Notes: generated by a model from the sequence alone, not told the origin. A DNA stretch of 41,171 bases from Candidatus Dormiibacter spiritus (GCA_003244185.1 QHBT01000034.1:1-41171); one strand, 5' to 3'. Numbered from the stretch's first letter, positions 1 through 8,547 are shown. Numbers and translations: made by a program.

Positions 1-46
1 CGAGGGTGTCCGGACGTGCTCAGCGGCAGAGGGCGAATCAGGCGGC

Positions 47-2122
47 TCAGTTGGTGGGGTTACCGACCGCCGAGCCCCGGAGGCGATCCACTCGCTCCGC
101 GGCGGGGGCGTAGCAGTCGGCAAGGTAGTCGAGCACCATCCGGCGGGCCGCGAAGTTGGCGGCGGTGTGGCTGATCGAGTCCCGCATCATGGCCAGCCAG
201 CGCTGCGGCAGCCCAGCGGAGTCTCGGGCATAGAAGGCTGCGGCCACATCGCCCTCGAGCAGCTCAAAGAGTGCGTTGGCTTCGCCGGCGTCATCGGCCT
301 GGGGCGTTTCAAAGCTGACCGAGGAGGGGATCGCCCAGCCTGCCGTCGGCCGGTACCCCTCGTCCCACCAGCCGTCCAGGATGCTCAGGTTGAGGACGCC
401 GTTGATGCCTGCCTTCATTCCCGACGTGCCGCTCGCCTCCAGCAGACGCCGCGGATTGTTCAGCCAGACGTCCGAGCCCTGGACGAGAAGCCTGGCGACT
501 TCGATGTCGTAGTCCTCGAGGAAGGCTATCCGCGGTTCCTCACGCGCGAGCTGAACTATCTCGCGGAGGATCGCCTTGCCCGGCAGGTCGGCCGGGTGCG
601 ACTTGCCTGCGAAGACGAACTGGACCGGCCGCTCACTGCCGTTGACCAGCGCATGCAGCCGCTCGCGGTCGGTGACTAGCAGGTTGGCGCGCTTGTAGGT
701 TGCAAAGCGGCGGCTGAAACCCACCACCAGCGCTTCCGGGTCGAGGCCGCCGCCCTCGCCGGCTGATCTTGCATGGCGGACCAGCCGATGGCGCAGCTGA
801 GTATGCGCCGCCCATAGGGCGGCGGCATCGATGTTCTCCACACCCGCCCACCGCCGGTCATCCGCGCTCAAGTCCCACCAGTCCTGGGCCACGTGCAGCT
901 GCAGCAGTGCCGCCAGCTCGGGGGAAACCCAGCTCGGCAGATGAACACCGTTGGTGACCGAGCCGATCGGAATCTCGCTCTCCGGCAGGCCGGGCCAGGC
1001 GTCCTTCCAAAGACGCCGAGAGACTTCGCCGTGCAGCTTGGAGACACCCACCGAGCAGCCTGCCGATCGCAGGCCGACGTAGGTGGTGCAGAGCGGCTCG
1101 TCAGTGGAGCCGGGCTGCTTGCGGCCCAAATCCAGGAAATGCTCAAGATCCATGCCAATCTCGTCCAGGTAGGGGCTGAGCAACTGCTGCACCAGGTGGG
1201 GAGGGAAGAAGTCGCTGCCAGCGGCGATGGGCGTATGGGTGGTGAAGATGAGGCTGGCCCGGGCGGCCTGCTCAGCGGTCGCGGCCGTCAGTCCGCGCTC
1301 CCTTTTCAGGAAGTTGAATCGCTCACTGGCGACCAGGAAGCCATGCCCCTCGTTCATGTGGAAGACAGTGGCCTCGATCTCCAGCGCCCGCAGCGCCCGC
1401 ACCCCGCCGATACCGAGAACCATCTCCTGCGGCAGGCGGCGGTGCGCCTCCGGGACGTACAGGCGGTCAGTGATCGAGCGGAATTCGGGCTGGTTCTCGG
1501 GCAGATCGGTATCCAGCAGGTACAGGGCGACACGGCCGACCTGAGCTTTCCAAACAGCCACAGTGACAGTCGCGGGGCCGAGCGGACAGCTGACGGTGAG
1601 CGGCAGGCCGCTCCGATCCAGAACCCGGCTGATGGGGAGCTGGGGGAAGTCGCTGGCTGTGTATTCCTCGAACTGACCACCATCCTCACCGATCCGCTGG
1701 TGGCCGAAGCCCTGGCGGTAGAGGAGTCCAACACCGACCAGCGGTAGGCCCAGGTCGCTGGCTGCCTTCAGGTGGTCGCCGGCCAGGATGCCGAGGCCGC
1801 CCGAGTAGATGGGGAGGGCTTCACTGATGCCGAACTCGAGCGAGAAATACGCAATCTGCAGCCTTGCGTCCCCGGTGTCGAACGCAGGCGCACGGGATTT
1901 GTACGCGGCGCGGGCTGCGCGGGCTTCGCTCAGGGCCGCCTGAGCCGGAGGTCGCTGGAGAGCAGCCTCGGCCCCCGCCTCACCCAGACGCGCCAGGAGC
2001 ACCACCGGGTTACGGTTCGACTCCTCCCAGAGCTGCGAGTCGAGCGCTTTGAACAGCGCCTGCACGCGGGGTTCCCAGGACCAGAAGAGGTCCAGGGCAA
2101 AGTCTCTGAGCTCAGCGAGCAC
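47..2122 (-). CDS. glgP: Alpha-glucan (glycogen) phosphorylase
   Basis: Predicted to release glucose-1-phosphate from glycogen-type alpha-1,4-glucans in the cytoplasm using pyridoxal phosphate. The 691-residue protein starts with a DUF3417-type N-terminal segment ([14 protein letters not shown], with [10 protein letters not shown] near residue 40), followed by the phosphorylase domain. It has the [20 protein letters not shown] region near residue 105 and the PLP-lysine motif SGTSGMKA, with Lys about residue 570. This is the shorter bacterial/archaeal alpha-glucan phosphorylase form (TIGR02094 type), not the ~820-residue GlgP of enterobacteria. The GTG start is fixed by an in-frame TAA four codons upstream. 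No Shine-Dalgarno is evident, but a TAAGAT hexamer lies 6 nt upstream, consistent with a leaderless mRNA. No other glycogen genes are in the window. Confidence 0.93.
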   Translation of the reverse strand: MLAELRDFALDLFWSWEPRVQALFKALDSQLWEESNRNPVVLLARLGEAGAEAALQRPPAQAALSEARAARAAYKSRAPAFDTGDARLQIAYFSLEFGISEALPIYSGGLGILAGDHLKAASDLGLPLVGVGLLYRQGFGHQRIGEDGGQFEEYTASDFPQLPISRVLDRSGLPLTVSCPLGPATVTVAVWKAQVGRVALYLLDTDLPENQPEFRSITDRLYVPEAHRRLPQEMVLGIGGVRALRALEIEATVFHMNEGHGFLVASERFNFLKRERGLTAATAEQAARASLIFTTHTPIAAGSDFFPPHLVQQLLSPYLDEIGMDLEHFLDLGRKQPGSTDEPLCTTYVGLRSAGCSVGVSKLHGEVSRRLWKDAWPGLPESEIPIGSVTNGVHLPSWVSPELAALLQLHVAQDWWDLSADDRRWAGVENIDAAALWAAHTQLRHRLVRHARSAGEGGGLDPEALVVGFSRRFATYKRANLLVTDRERLHALVNGSERPVQFVFAGKSHPADLPGKAILREIVQLAREEPRIAFLEDYDIEVARLLVQGSDVWLNNPRRLLEASGTSGMKAGINGVLNLSILDGWWDEGYRPTAGWAIPSSVSFETPQADDAGEANALFELLEGDVAAAFYARDSAGLPQRWLAMMRDSISHTAANFAARRMVLDYLADCYAPAAERVDRLRGSAVGNPTN

Positions 2123-2128
2123 CGTGTG

Positions 2129-2134
2129 ATCTTA
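2129..2134 (-). promoter_or_regulatory. Candidate -10 box of leaderless glgP promoter
   Basis: On the minus strand TAAGAT fits the TANNNT -10 consensus and ends 6 nt before the only possible GTG start of glgP, which puts transcription start at or next to the start codon. No convincing -35 hexamer was found. Confidence 0.4.
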
Positions 2135-2605
2135 GGAAACCCTGCCGGTGCAGCCTCAGAAAAGGACGCGGCAGAACCTGGACCACCCGGGGCAAGTTGT
2201 AGGTAAGCAAGAAGAGCCCAGGTGACGCGGGAGGGGGTCGTCGCTAGACATTCGGTCAGCGGATCGGAACACCGAACAGCAACTCGGAGAGGGACCTGTG
2301 GAGCCAATCGCTGTACCGCTTGCGGCTCCAGCCGCGATCCTGGACGAGCATCCGATACAGATCTGGGCTCGTCAAGGCCCACAGGATATCGGCTGCCTCC
2401 CCGCGCAAGGGTCGCCGTCGCACTGTGCCGTGCCATCTCAGCGGCCGAAAATGGCTCCCGCCTCCTCACCGCTGACCGGCGCGCGGTCCCCATTTACGCC
2501 CTTATGGGAGCGGACGGTGAACTGGTGTCGTAGGAGCCCTCCCTCGCCGGTTGAACCAGTCGAGCAATCCTGTTTAGGCGCAGGTGTCGATTCTGGACGC
2601 GTTCC
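2135..2605. other. Intergenic stretch, no gene recognised
   Basis: About 470 bp between glgP and the methyltransferase. Short open frames exist on both strands but none has a recognisable family, RBS or domain. Around 2,400-2,530 the plus strand encodes a peptide with LLTADRR, faintly like the last conserved block of PIN-domain (VapC) toxins. If real it is only a remnant, and I do not call a gene. Confidence 0.3.
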
Positions 2606-3136
2606 TCAGCGGCCGAAGCTGAGAGCAGAGTAGATCGCCGCAAGCCCAGAGCCGGGGCGCCGGGCGAGGAGCCGGGTGTCGCGAAAGCCGGCCTCGCGAG
2701 ACACTCGCTCCCACGACCTGTAGGACAATGGGTGAGGGACCCAGTGGTTGCCCCGGTCGGTGTCGTACTCGACCACCACCAGCCTGCCGCCCGGCCGCAG
2801 CAGCGCGCCGACCTGCTGAAGAACGGCCGCCTGGTCACGGCTGAAGTGCAGCGAGTTGGCCATGAGCACCCCATCTCGCGCGGCAAGTCCCAGTGGACGG
2901 CTGAAGTCCGCCTCCAAGTAGTCAACGTGGGTCGCGGGAAAGGCGGCCGCCAGAGTCGCTCCCTGCCGGCGCAAGGCTGCGCGGTCGCGGTCGACCGACG
3001 TGATGCGCCCGGATGGCCCAAGCAGATCGGCCAGGGCCAGCGTGAACGCCCCGCCGCCTGAGCCAAGCTCAATCCACTCGAGGCCACCCCCCTCGACACC
3101 GCCTCTGATCAGGGCGACGTGTTCGGCGTGTTCCAT
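2606..3136 (-). CDS. Class I SAM-dependent methyltransferase
   Basis: A 176-residue protein with a Rossmann-type methyltransferase fold. Motif I is WIELGSGGGAFTLALAD (about residues 21-37), the acidic end of beta-2 is SVDRD, the beta-4 region is DGVLMANSLHF, and LLRPGGRLVVVEYD is the post-beta-4 motif. The substrate cannot be told from sequence; the short length and lack of an added domain fit a small-molecule methyltransferase (Methyltransf_11/25 type). The ATG start gives a compact N-terminus before motif I. It is a single gene on the same strand as the LLM oxidoreductase upstream, with about 130 bp between them, so a shared transcript is possible but not shown. Confidence 0.8.
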   Translation of the reverse strand: MEHAEHVALIRGGVEGGGLEWIELGSGGGAFTLALADLLGPSGRITSVDRDRAALRRQGATLAAAFPATHVDYLEADFSRPLGLAARDGVLMANSLHFSRDQAAVLQQVGALLRPGGRLVVVEYDTDRGNHWVPHPLSYRSWERVSREAGFRDTRLLARRPGSGLAAIYSALSFGR

Positions 3137-3264
3137 CGCTTCAGCCGCCGGGGGGAGTTGACCCGGCGCCGGCGTGCAGAGCCGCCCACGACCTCCACTG
3201 AGGAGCCGAGCGACAGATGACCGCTGATGAGCCTCACTGCCGCGAACTTCGAGGCGGCCCGTGA

Positions 3265-4152
3265 CTACGCCGACTTCTCGAGCAACTCATTCGCCACCCA
3301 TGTGGCGACGCGTTCCGGGAAGGGGGCGCTCAAGCCGAGGACGAGGTGCCGGAAGCCGCCGTCGATCGCCTTTGCGATCGCCTGGCGGGTCTCGTCGGGG
3401 TGCTCGTAGGAGACGTGCAGGGCGATGGAGCGGGTGATCGACGCTGAGTCGCGGCCGATCTCGGCGCAGAGGCGGTCTAGCACGGCGCTGCGACGAATGG
3501 GATCGAGCGTCGAGTCATCGTGGCCGCCGCCGGGAGTGTTCCACAGGTCGGCATGCTCGGCGACCACGCGTAAGGTCGCGGTCGAGCGGCCCCCGATCAT
3601 GATCGGTGGATGCGGCTGTTGGACCGGTTTGGGATTGCAAAACGCTCCTTTGAGGTGGAGATACGTCCCGTCGAAGTCGAATGGTTGGGGTTCGGTCCAC
3701 AGCCGCCGGATGACCGTGCAGGCTTCAGCCAGGCTCGCCACCGCGTGGTCGGCGTCGTGATAGGGCAGGCCGTGTGCGTCGTACTCCCGCCGCGCCCAGG
3801 GGATACTTGGACGTGAGCCGGCGCCGATGCCGAAATCGAGCCGCCCACCGGAGACGATGTCGACCGTCGCGGCGATCTTCGCCAACATGGCCGGCGGCCG
3901 GAACCGGTTGCTCGTCACCAGAATCCCGAGGCGAAGTCGTTCGGTCTGAGCAGCGAGCGCGGAAAGCAGTGTCCAGCCTTCGAAGATCGGGCCACCCGGG
4001 TCGCCGCCGATTGGAAACAGGTGGTCGAAGAGCCAGGCATGTTCGAGCTGCGGAATGGCATCCGCCTCTCGCCAGACTCGCAAGATCTCGGGATAGGTGA
4101 CCTGCTGAGGAGCGGTCGAGATCCCAAATCGGACTTCCTTCGGGTGCGCCAT
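3265..4152 (-). CDS. LLM-class (luciferase-like) F420-dependent oxidoreductase
   Basis: A 295-residue TIM-barrel oxidoreductase of the bacterial luciferase superfamily. Family hallmarks are RFGISTAPQQVTYPEIL at the N-terminus, LGILVTSNRFRPPAMLAKIAATVD followed by SGGRLDFGIGAG, the QQPHPPIMIGG segment, and the C-terminal GFRHLVLGLSAP. Members of this subgroup usually use reduced F420, some FMN; the cofactor choice is inference. I chose ATG at 4,152 because AAGGAGA lies about 6 nt upstream; the frame stays open further (to 4,221) but without an RBS. The native substrate is unknown. The gene lies just downstream of a decayed epimerase gene. Confidence 0.85.
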   Translation of the reverse strand: MAHPKEVRFGISTAPQQVTYPEILRVWREADAIPQLEHAWLFDHLFPIGGDPGGPIFEGWTLLSALAAQTERLRLGILVTSNRFRPPAMLAKIAATVDIVSGGRLDFGIGAGSRPSIPWARREYDAHGLPYHDADHAVASLAEACTVIRRLWTEPQPFDFDGTYLHLKGAFCNPKPVQQPHPPIMIGGRSTATLRVVAEHADLWNTPGGGHDDSTLDPIRRSAVLDRLCAEIGRDSASITRSIALHVSYEHPDETRQAIAKAIDGGFRHLVLGLSAPFPERVATWVANELLEKSA

Positions 4153-4227
4153 GCGCTGTCTCCTTGACTGGCCGATCCCCGGCCCGGGTTGCCGCGGGGC
4201 TCGTGCTCGGCTCCGATACAAATCTAT

Positions 4228-4857
4228 TCAAGTCCAGACGGGGCTCCGCGCCGAGCAGCTGCAGCTCGAGGACGTCGGCGGCCGCCGCCGCCGCGGCGAA
4301 AGGATCCGGCCGATCGCGTTGCAAGCCCAGGTCCCGCAGCTACAGGTCCTCGATGACGTCGCCGGCCGAGCTGCGACCGTGAACCGTCGGAGCGAGTCGC
4401 ACCACAGACGAGCGCACGCCGCGTCCGGCGAAAGAAAGTGCCGCCTGCGCACCCGCGATCCCGGGGATGAGCATTCGGCGCCGGCGCGTGTTGTTCGGTT
4501 GCGATCCGTCCCGGGGCGACGCCGAGCGTCCCGGAAGCGATGACGAGAGGCCGATCCGAGCCCTCGAGTGCGGCTCCGAGCGCTTCAATGGCGCGTGCAT
4601 CCGTCTGGGCGGCGGCCTCGAACTGGGAGAAGTCGTGGTTGTAGGCGAGGTGGATGATCCCGTCGGACCCTCGCGCCCCAGCGCTCAGGCTCCAGGTCGT
4701 CGAGAGCGCCGCCCTGCACTCGTGCCCCGGCGGCGGCGAGGGCAGCGGCGGAGGCGTCCGAGCGAGCGAGGCCGATGACCTCGTGGCCCGCACCCATGAG
4801 GTCCGCAACGACGGCAGAGCCGATAAATCCGGACGCGCCGGTGACAAATTCACGCAT
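4228..4857 (-). pseudogene. Decayed NAD-dependent epimerase/dehydratase (extended SDR)
   Basis: The first about 55 codons read cleanly: FVTGASGFIGSAVVADLMG (Rossmann GxxGxxG) and then EVIGLARSDASAAALAA, with an RBS (AGGAG) upstream of ATG 4,857. Homology then continues in other frames: GIIHLAYNHDFSQFEAAAQ...DRPLVIASGTLGVAPGR, then GVRSSVVRLAPTVHG in a third frame, then an alanine-rich tail. At least three frame changes and loss of the C-terminal third (about 190 of the usual about 290 residues remain) make an active enzyme very unlikely. Its start lies about 125 bp from the left tRNA-fragment repeat, so decay next to an integration hot spot is a plausible history. Assembly error could explain one frameshift but hardly all. 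Confidence 0.8.
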
Positions 4858-4906
4858 GAGGCTTGACTCCTGAAGTCGTCGGCAGGGCGGGGGAAGCAGG
4901 GGAGGG

Positions 4907-5029
4907 ATCGACTTGCTGCTGAAAGCGGCTGGAGAGCCAAAACTCCTGGTAAACGCTCCCAATGAGCTCGAAGGGGAAAAAGTGGAGCGGGAGACGGGGC
5001 TCGAACCCGCTACCTCAACCTTGGGAAGG
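4907..5029. repeat. Left attachment repeat with 3' tRNA-Gly fragment (attL)
   Basis: Positions 4,982-5,029 match 12,841-12,888 perfectly (48 bp) and correspond to tRNA-Gly nucleotides about 30-76 plus one flanking base, i.e. from the anticodon stem through the encoded CCA. To the left, 4,907-4,981 resembles 12,765-12,840 imperfectly (shared blocks such as TGCTGCT, AACTCCT and AAACGCTCC, with small gaps). Right of 5,029 the sequence no longer makes a tRNA 5' half. This is the displaced attachment site expected after integration into a tRNA 3' end. Confidence 0.85.
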
Positions 5030-5231
5030 AGTTGCTCTGCCCGCGGCACTCCGACGGCTCACCTTTGAATTGAACTGGAGCTGGTTACTGCACATGCGTG
5101 TCTGGAGAACCTCTACCTAAGCGGTGCTTCGAAGCCGATGTGTAGGCATGTCAAAGCGGTTTCTTGCGAACCAGTCTTGCCTTGGACTGCGGGCGTAACC
5201 GTGCCCAGGTGATGCCCGACTGGGCGGCGAG

Positions 5232-5237
5232 TAGCAT
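5232..5237 (+). promoter_or_regulatory. Candidate -10 box upstream of the antitoxin gene
   Basis: TAGCAT ends 7 nt before an in-frame GTG (5,245) that opens the antitoxin gene. The spacing matches other leaderless-type starts in the window. No clear -35 was found. Confidence 0.35.
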
Positions 5238-5244
5238 GATCAAT

Positions 5245-5466
5245 GTGGCTACCAACCGCAAGCCGGAGTCTGAGCGATACCCGCTGGACCAGGCCCTCGA
5301 CGAGGAGGTAGCCACTATCTTCAAGGACGACCCAAAGTTCAAAGAAGGGCTGCGTCAGACCGCCAAGCGGGTCCGTGGAGGTGAGGAGACTCTGGTTCCG
5401 AACGCAGACGTCCGGCGGCGGCTCAAGCGGATGGGACTGCCGCTCGACGATGACGTGGAGGCTTGA
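5245..5466 (+). CDS. Putative antitoxin partnered with a RelE/ParE-type toxin
   Basis: A small protein (73 residues from GTG 5,245; 76 from ATG 5,236) that I cannot place in a named antitoxin family. It is charged, with YPLDQALDEEVATIFKDDP in the first half and VRRRLKRMGLPLDDD at the end. Its role is inferred from position: it overlaps the start of a RelE/ParE-like toxin by four bases (TTGA), the usual antitoxin-first layout with translational coupling. The start is uncertain: GTG 5,245 fits a leaderless promoter, while ATG 5,236 overlaps the candidate -10 box. It is the first gene inside the element's left end and may stabilise the element in the host. Confidence 0.6.
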   Translation: MATNRKPESERYPLDQALDEEVATIFKDDPKFKEGLRQTAKRVRGGEETLVPNADVRRRLKRMGLPLDDDVEA

Positions 5467-5720
5467 GGCTCTACTGGACCGAGCGTTCGTTGGCCGACCT
5501 GGAGGAGTTGGCTGAACGAGCCCCCGCCCAGGCTGCCAGGGTCTACGACGCGATCCAGTGGTTGGCCCGGCAGCGCTTTGCCGATCTGGGCCGGCACGTA
5601 CCAGAGCTCAACTGCCGCTATTGGCCAGCACCGCCCCATGGCATCTTCTACCTGGTCGAAGGCGGCGAACTGAAGGTCCTGCGGATTTGGGACTCGCGGC
5701 GCAGTCGTGGACCCCGCTAG
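5463..5720 (+). CDS. RelE/ParE-family toxin
   Basis: An 85-residue protein with the typical pattern of the ParE/RelE fold: YWTERSLADLEELAERAP at the N-terminus, a middle helix ending in WLARQRFADLGRHVPEL, then the beta-rich end PHGIFYLVEGGELKVLRIWDSRR. Family members either cleave mRNA on the ribosome (RelE) or poison gyrase (ParE); the sequence does not decide between them. The TTG start overlaps the antitoxin stop (TTGA). A short GC-rich inverted repeat (AGGAGGC/GCCTCCT, about 5,722-5,738) follows the gene and could help end transcription, though its loop is very short. Confidence 0.8.
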   Translation: MRLYWTERSLADLEELAERAPAQAARVYDAIQWLARQRFADLGRHVPELNCRYWPAPPHGIFYLVEGGELKVLRIWDSRRSRGPR

Positions 5721-5998
5721 TTAGGAGGCGAGCCTCCTTGATGGGAGATGGTCCGAGTCGCGCGGGACCGTCCCATAAGAGGATCCGGCTTGCGGGACCG
5801 TCTGCGCAGCCTGCAGACCGCTTCAGAGAGCGAACTCTGGTTCGACTGGTTGGGTGCACGAGGACGTGGCGAGGACCGGCTCATCACCTCATGGGTGTCG
5901 AAATCCGGCCCTGTTATTCGACGTCCATGTGTTCGGGTCCGGCACATACCGAGGCGGCGGGCCGTGGCGACCGGTCAACATTCAGAGAAGGAGTGAAC

Positions 5999-6544
5999 GT
6001 GGCGAGTGAATTGGTCGTTGATTTGTTCGTATCCGCCGATGGGTGGGCAGGGGGTGACGGACTGCCCGGCTTCTTCGGCTACGCGGGTCCGGATCTGGAT
6101 GCCTGGGCCAATGCGGAAAAGGCCCAGCCCGAGATCGTGATCATGGGACGGCGGACGTACGAGAGCTTCGTCGCGCAGGCGTACGCGCCGGATGACCTGA
6201 TGGCAATGGAGAAGGTGGTCGTCTCCAGAACCCTCAAGGACGTTGCGTGGCCTAACACGCGGATCGTCGGCAGCCTGGATGGCATCGTGGGGCTCAAGGC
6301 CGACAGCGAGGTCCGCTTGCGCACCTGGGGAAGTATGTCCCTGGTTCGGCAGCTTCTGGGCGCAAAGCTGGTCGACCGGCTCCGGCTTATGATCTTCCCA
6401 CTGCTTGCCGGTGAGGCCGGCCGCGAGGCAGCGTTCGCTGGTGTAGCCAGCGCCGATCTCCGCCTCACCGATCACCGGGTGCTCGACGGCCGGATCGTTC
6501 TCACCGAGTACCGGCCCACCGGCGGCGACATTCCGCGGGCCTGA
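5999..6544 (+). CDS. RibD C-terminal/dihydrofolate-reductase-like protein
   Basis: A 181-residue protein of the RibD_C (DHFR-like) family, common in actinobacteria and other soil bacteria and mostly of unknown substrate. Diagnostic segments are LVVDLFVSADGWAGG at the start, IVIMGRRTYESF (pyridine-nucleotide binding region, about residues 44-55), the VVSRTLKDVAWPNTRIV block, and LVDRLRLMIFPLLAGEAGREAAF near the C-terminus. A NADPH-dependent reductase is expected from the family; true dihydrofolate reductase activity is doubtful. The GTG start has a good RBS (GAAGGAG) about 5 nt upstream. It lies inside the tRNA-Gly element as probable cargo, 278 bp after the toxin gene; I see no gene in that gap. 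Confidence 0.8.
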   Translation: MASELVVDLFVSADGWAGGDGLPGFFGYAGPDLDAWANAEKAQPEIVIMGRRTYESFVAQAYAPDDLMAMEKVVVSRTLKDVAWPNTRIVGSLDGIVGLKADSEVRLRTWGSMSLVRQLLGAKLVDRLRLMIFPLLAGEAGREAAFAGVASADLRLTDHRVLDGRIVLTEYRPTGGDIPRA

Positions 6545-6699
6545 AGGCCCCCCCGTCCGTCACCGGTTGCGTCCTGGGGAGTCCCCAGGACGCGACCGTT
6601 ATCGACTCCTGCCTGATCCAGTTCGCGTGCTCTCTAGCCCCTATCGAGCTGACCGTCCCGCAGCGGGATCGACAAAATGAACCCCGGAGGATGGAACCC

Positions 6700-7142
6700 A
6701 TGACACCTGTACGACGTTTCGACCATGTCGGTATCACCGTCGCGGATCTCGCCACCGTGACCGCGTTCTTCGTCGGACTCGGGCTCGAGGTCGAGGGCAC
6801 CGACGTTCGTGGAGGGCGAGTTCGTGGACACGGTCACCGGCATCCCGGACTCCCGCTGCGAGATCGCCATGCTTTCGCCCGCCCGACGGAGGCACCCGGC
6901 TGGAGCTCTCGAGCTTCGTCCGGCCTGCCCACCAGCCCGGATCGCCCGCCGCGATGGCCAACGAGCTGGGGCTACGCAACGTGGCCTTCGAGGTCGATGA
7001 CCTCAATGCGACCGTCGACCGGCTGGCCGCGGACGGGTACGGGCTGGTCGGCGGCATCGGCGAGTACGAGCACGTCTGGCGCATGGCCTACGTGCGCGGT
7101 CCGGAGGGCATCATCGTGTCCCTGGCCGAGCGGATCGTCTGA
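6700..7142 (+). pseudogene. Glyoxalase/VOC-superfamily gene with two frameshifts
   Basis: Frame 1 begins TPVRRFDHVGITVADLATVTAFFVGLGLEVEG, the N-terminal beta-alpha-beta unit of a vicinal oxygen chelate protein with its metal-ligand His. Near 6,800-6,809 homology moves to a second frame (VEGEFVDTVTGIPDSRCEIAML), and near 6,874 to a third (GTRLELSSFVRP...LRNVAFEVDDLNATVDRLAADG...RMAYVRGPEGIIVSLAERI). All pieces are present and well conserved, so decay is recent or one or both shifts are sequencing errors. ATG 6,700 has a GGAGG about 6 nt upstream. The intact protein would be about 147 residues, normal for the family. Confidence 0.8.
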
Positions 7143-7323
7143 CCGTTTTCAGCCGCCGACCTCACCGGTGACGCCCGCCTCCGGCTACGTCGCGACGGTC
7201 CTCGATGACTGGGTTCTGGTCCAAGAGCCGCCCGTCAACGATCGAGAAATCATGGCGGGCTGCTCGCAGCCGGACGTGGCCGCCCCGTGGAGGATCCGCC
7301 TCTGAAACAGCGTCTCGACTCGT

Positions 7324-7590
7324 TCAGGCATGCTCCAGCTGGTTCTTGACCTGGTCGAGGATCCTCTAACAGAACGCGCTGAGTCCTTCCGGTGAGCCCT
7401 TGCGCTCCTCCGTCTCGGAGCTCCAGGTCACAGTAGAGGCCAACGGTCCGTCGGGGACCACCGAGAGCGTGGCTTCGGTGGCTCGCTCCCTCTCGCCCGC
7501 GTTGCTAGTCACATCGCTGGCAAGCGCGTAGGTTGGCCGCCTTGGGTTCCATGTGATCGTCGACCCGAAGTTCGACCGATGTCCAACTAA
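7324..7590 (-). pseudogene. Possible remnant of an SRPBCC/AHSA1-type protein
   Basis: The minus strand holds an open frame reading ATLSVVPDGPLASTVTW, then a TAG, then RILDQVKNQLEHA and a stop in the same frame. The pattern (beta strands followed by a C-terminal helix ending in LDQLK-like sequence) resembles the end of SRPBCC/AHSA1 proteins, with an in-frame stop before the last helix. No N-terminal part or start codon was found. The identification rests on a short stretch and is tentative. It fills most of the 468-bp gap between the glyoxalase remnant and the next gene. Confidence 0.35.
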
Positions 7591-7597
7591 TACGTGA

Positions 7598-7603
7598 TAC
7601 GAT
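7598..7603 (+). promoter_or_regulatory. Candidate -10 box, leaderless start of the gene at 7,611
   Basis: TACGAT ends 7 nt before the ATG at 7,611. There is no Shine-Dalgarno before this ATG, so a leaderless transcript is the simplest reading. No good -35 is visible. Confidence 0.35.
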
Positions 7604-7610
7604 CTATCGG

Positions 7611-8207
7611 ATGACGGTTCAAGTCGTACCGCTGGTCGGCGACCTCCTCGTGCTCCTCACCGCGGCCATCGTTCTCGTGCTCTTCACCATGGCGATCGTT
7701 CAGCTCGCCCGTCGGCGCACGCCTGCGGCGCTGAGGTTAGGAGGCGTGCTCGGGGGTGTAGTTGTCCTATATGGAGCCGCACTGGTGGGCGTCGGTCTCG
7801 CCAACGGTCCCAGGCAGCTAAAGGCCGGCGACAGCAAGTGTTTCGACGATTGGTGCGCCACGATGGTCGGAGCGCGCCAGGACGTCGCGACCGGCCGGTT
7901 GCTCGTGGGTGTCCGGCTGGAGAATCGCGGCCGTGGCAAGGCCATGCGGGCTGACCTGGCTCGCGCCTATGTGGAGGGTCCCGGGGGCGGAAGCGTGGCT
8001 CCCCAGGATGCGCACGAGCTACAGGTGTTTCTGCGGCCCGGCGAGCATGCTGACGTCGAGCTCGTCTTCGACGCGGCACCAGACACCTCGGGCCGCCGTT
8101 TCGTAGTCGTGGAGGACGCCGAAACCGTCGGGCCGGGCACGTTCACGATCGGAGGCGAGGGCAGCCCCTTCCACGGCAAGGCCGGATGGCCGCTGGTGAC
8201 CTCGTGA
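7611..8207 (+). CDS. Membrane-anchored protein of unknown function
   Basis: A 198-residue protein with two hydrophobic segments at the N-terminus (about residues 7-33 and 42-65), then an extracytoplasmic-looking domain. That domain has alternating beta-type stretches (TGRLLVGVRLENRGRGKAMRADL...VEGPGGG; LQVFLRPGEHADVELVFDAA; RRFVVVEDAE), which resembles DUF4352-like beta-sandwich proteins, but I cannot name a family firmly. Two cysteines (KCFDDWC) could form a disulfide outside the cell. It sits four bases upstream of the PadR-like gene in the same direction, so the three genes 7,611-9,032 may be one unit inside the element. Confidence 0.6.
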   Translation: MTVQVVPLVGDLLVLLTAAIVLVLFTMAIVQLARRRTPAALRLGGVLGGVVVLYGAALVGVGLANGPRQLKAGDSKCFDDWCATMVGARQDVATGRLLVGVRLENRGRGKAMRADLARAYVEGPGGGSVAPQDAHELQVFLRPGEHADVELVFDAAPDTSGRRFVVVEDAETVGPGTFTIGGEGSPFHGKAGWPLVTS

Positions 8208-8211
8208 TCCG

Positions 8212-8547
8212 GTGCATCGTCGGGTGAAGCAGGGCGGCGGCATCGGCGGCTTGGGGCGCTTCGGAGAGCCGGCCGTGCTTGTGCTTCTCAGTCTGGCCGA
8301 GGGACCGAAGCACGGCTACGCGATCGCGACGGACATCGACGTGGTGAGCGGTGTGCGCCTGGGTCCAGGAACGCTTTACGGCGCGATCTCGAGGCTCGAC
8401 GAGCGTGGGCTGATTGAGGCGGTCCCGTCGGAGGACCGCCGACGCCCCTACCGGCTGACGCCCTCGGGCGCGGAGGCTCTGCGCGGCCACCTGGCGATGC
8501 TGGAGCGCGTGACTACGACCGGGCAGCGCCGGCTGGCGGGGGCATGA
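8212..8547 (+). CDS. PadR-family transcriptional regulator
   Basis: A 111-residue winged-helix protein. PAVLVLLSLAEGPKHGYAIATDID is the PadR entry helix pair, GVRLGPGTLYGAISRLDERGLIEAV the recognition helix region, and RRRPYRLTPSGAEALRGHLAMLERV the wing and dimerisation helix. PadR proteins typically repress a neighbouring transporter or membrane protein gene in response to a small molecule; the ligand is unknown here. The GTG start at 8,212 is the longest option, and a start a few codons later cannot be excluded. The stop overlaps the next gene's ATG (ATGA), so the two are probably translated together. Confidence 0.85.
   Translation: MHRRVKQGGGIGGLGRFGEPAVLVLLSLAEGPKHGYAIATDIDVVSGVRLGPGTLYGAISRLDERGLIEAVPSEDRRRPYRLTPSGAEALRGHLAMLERVTTTGQRRLAGA

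Noticed and set aside
893..1747. Long open frame antisense to glgP
   Set aside because: It mirrors the codon periodicity of the GC-rich glgP gene; no RBS, domain or promoter.
2298..2533. Possible PIN-domain toxin remnant (LLTADRR)
   Set aside because: Only one short block resembles PIN proteins; no acidic residues of the active site in order, no antitoxin.
5558..5998. Upstream extension of the RibD-like reductase frame
   Set aside because: The frame is open, but it runs through the toxin gene; GTG 5,999 has a good RBS and fits the family start.
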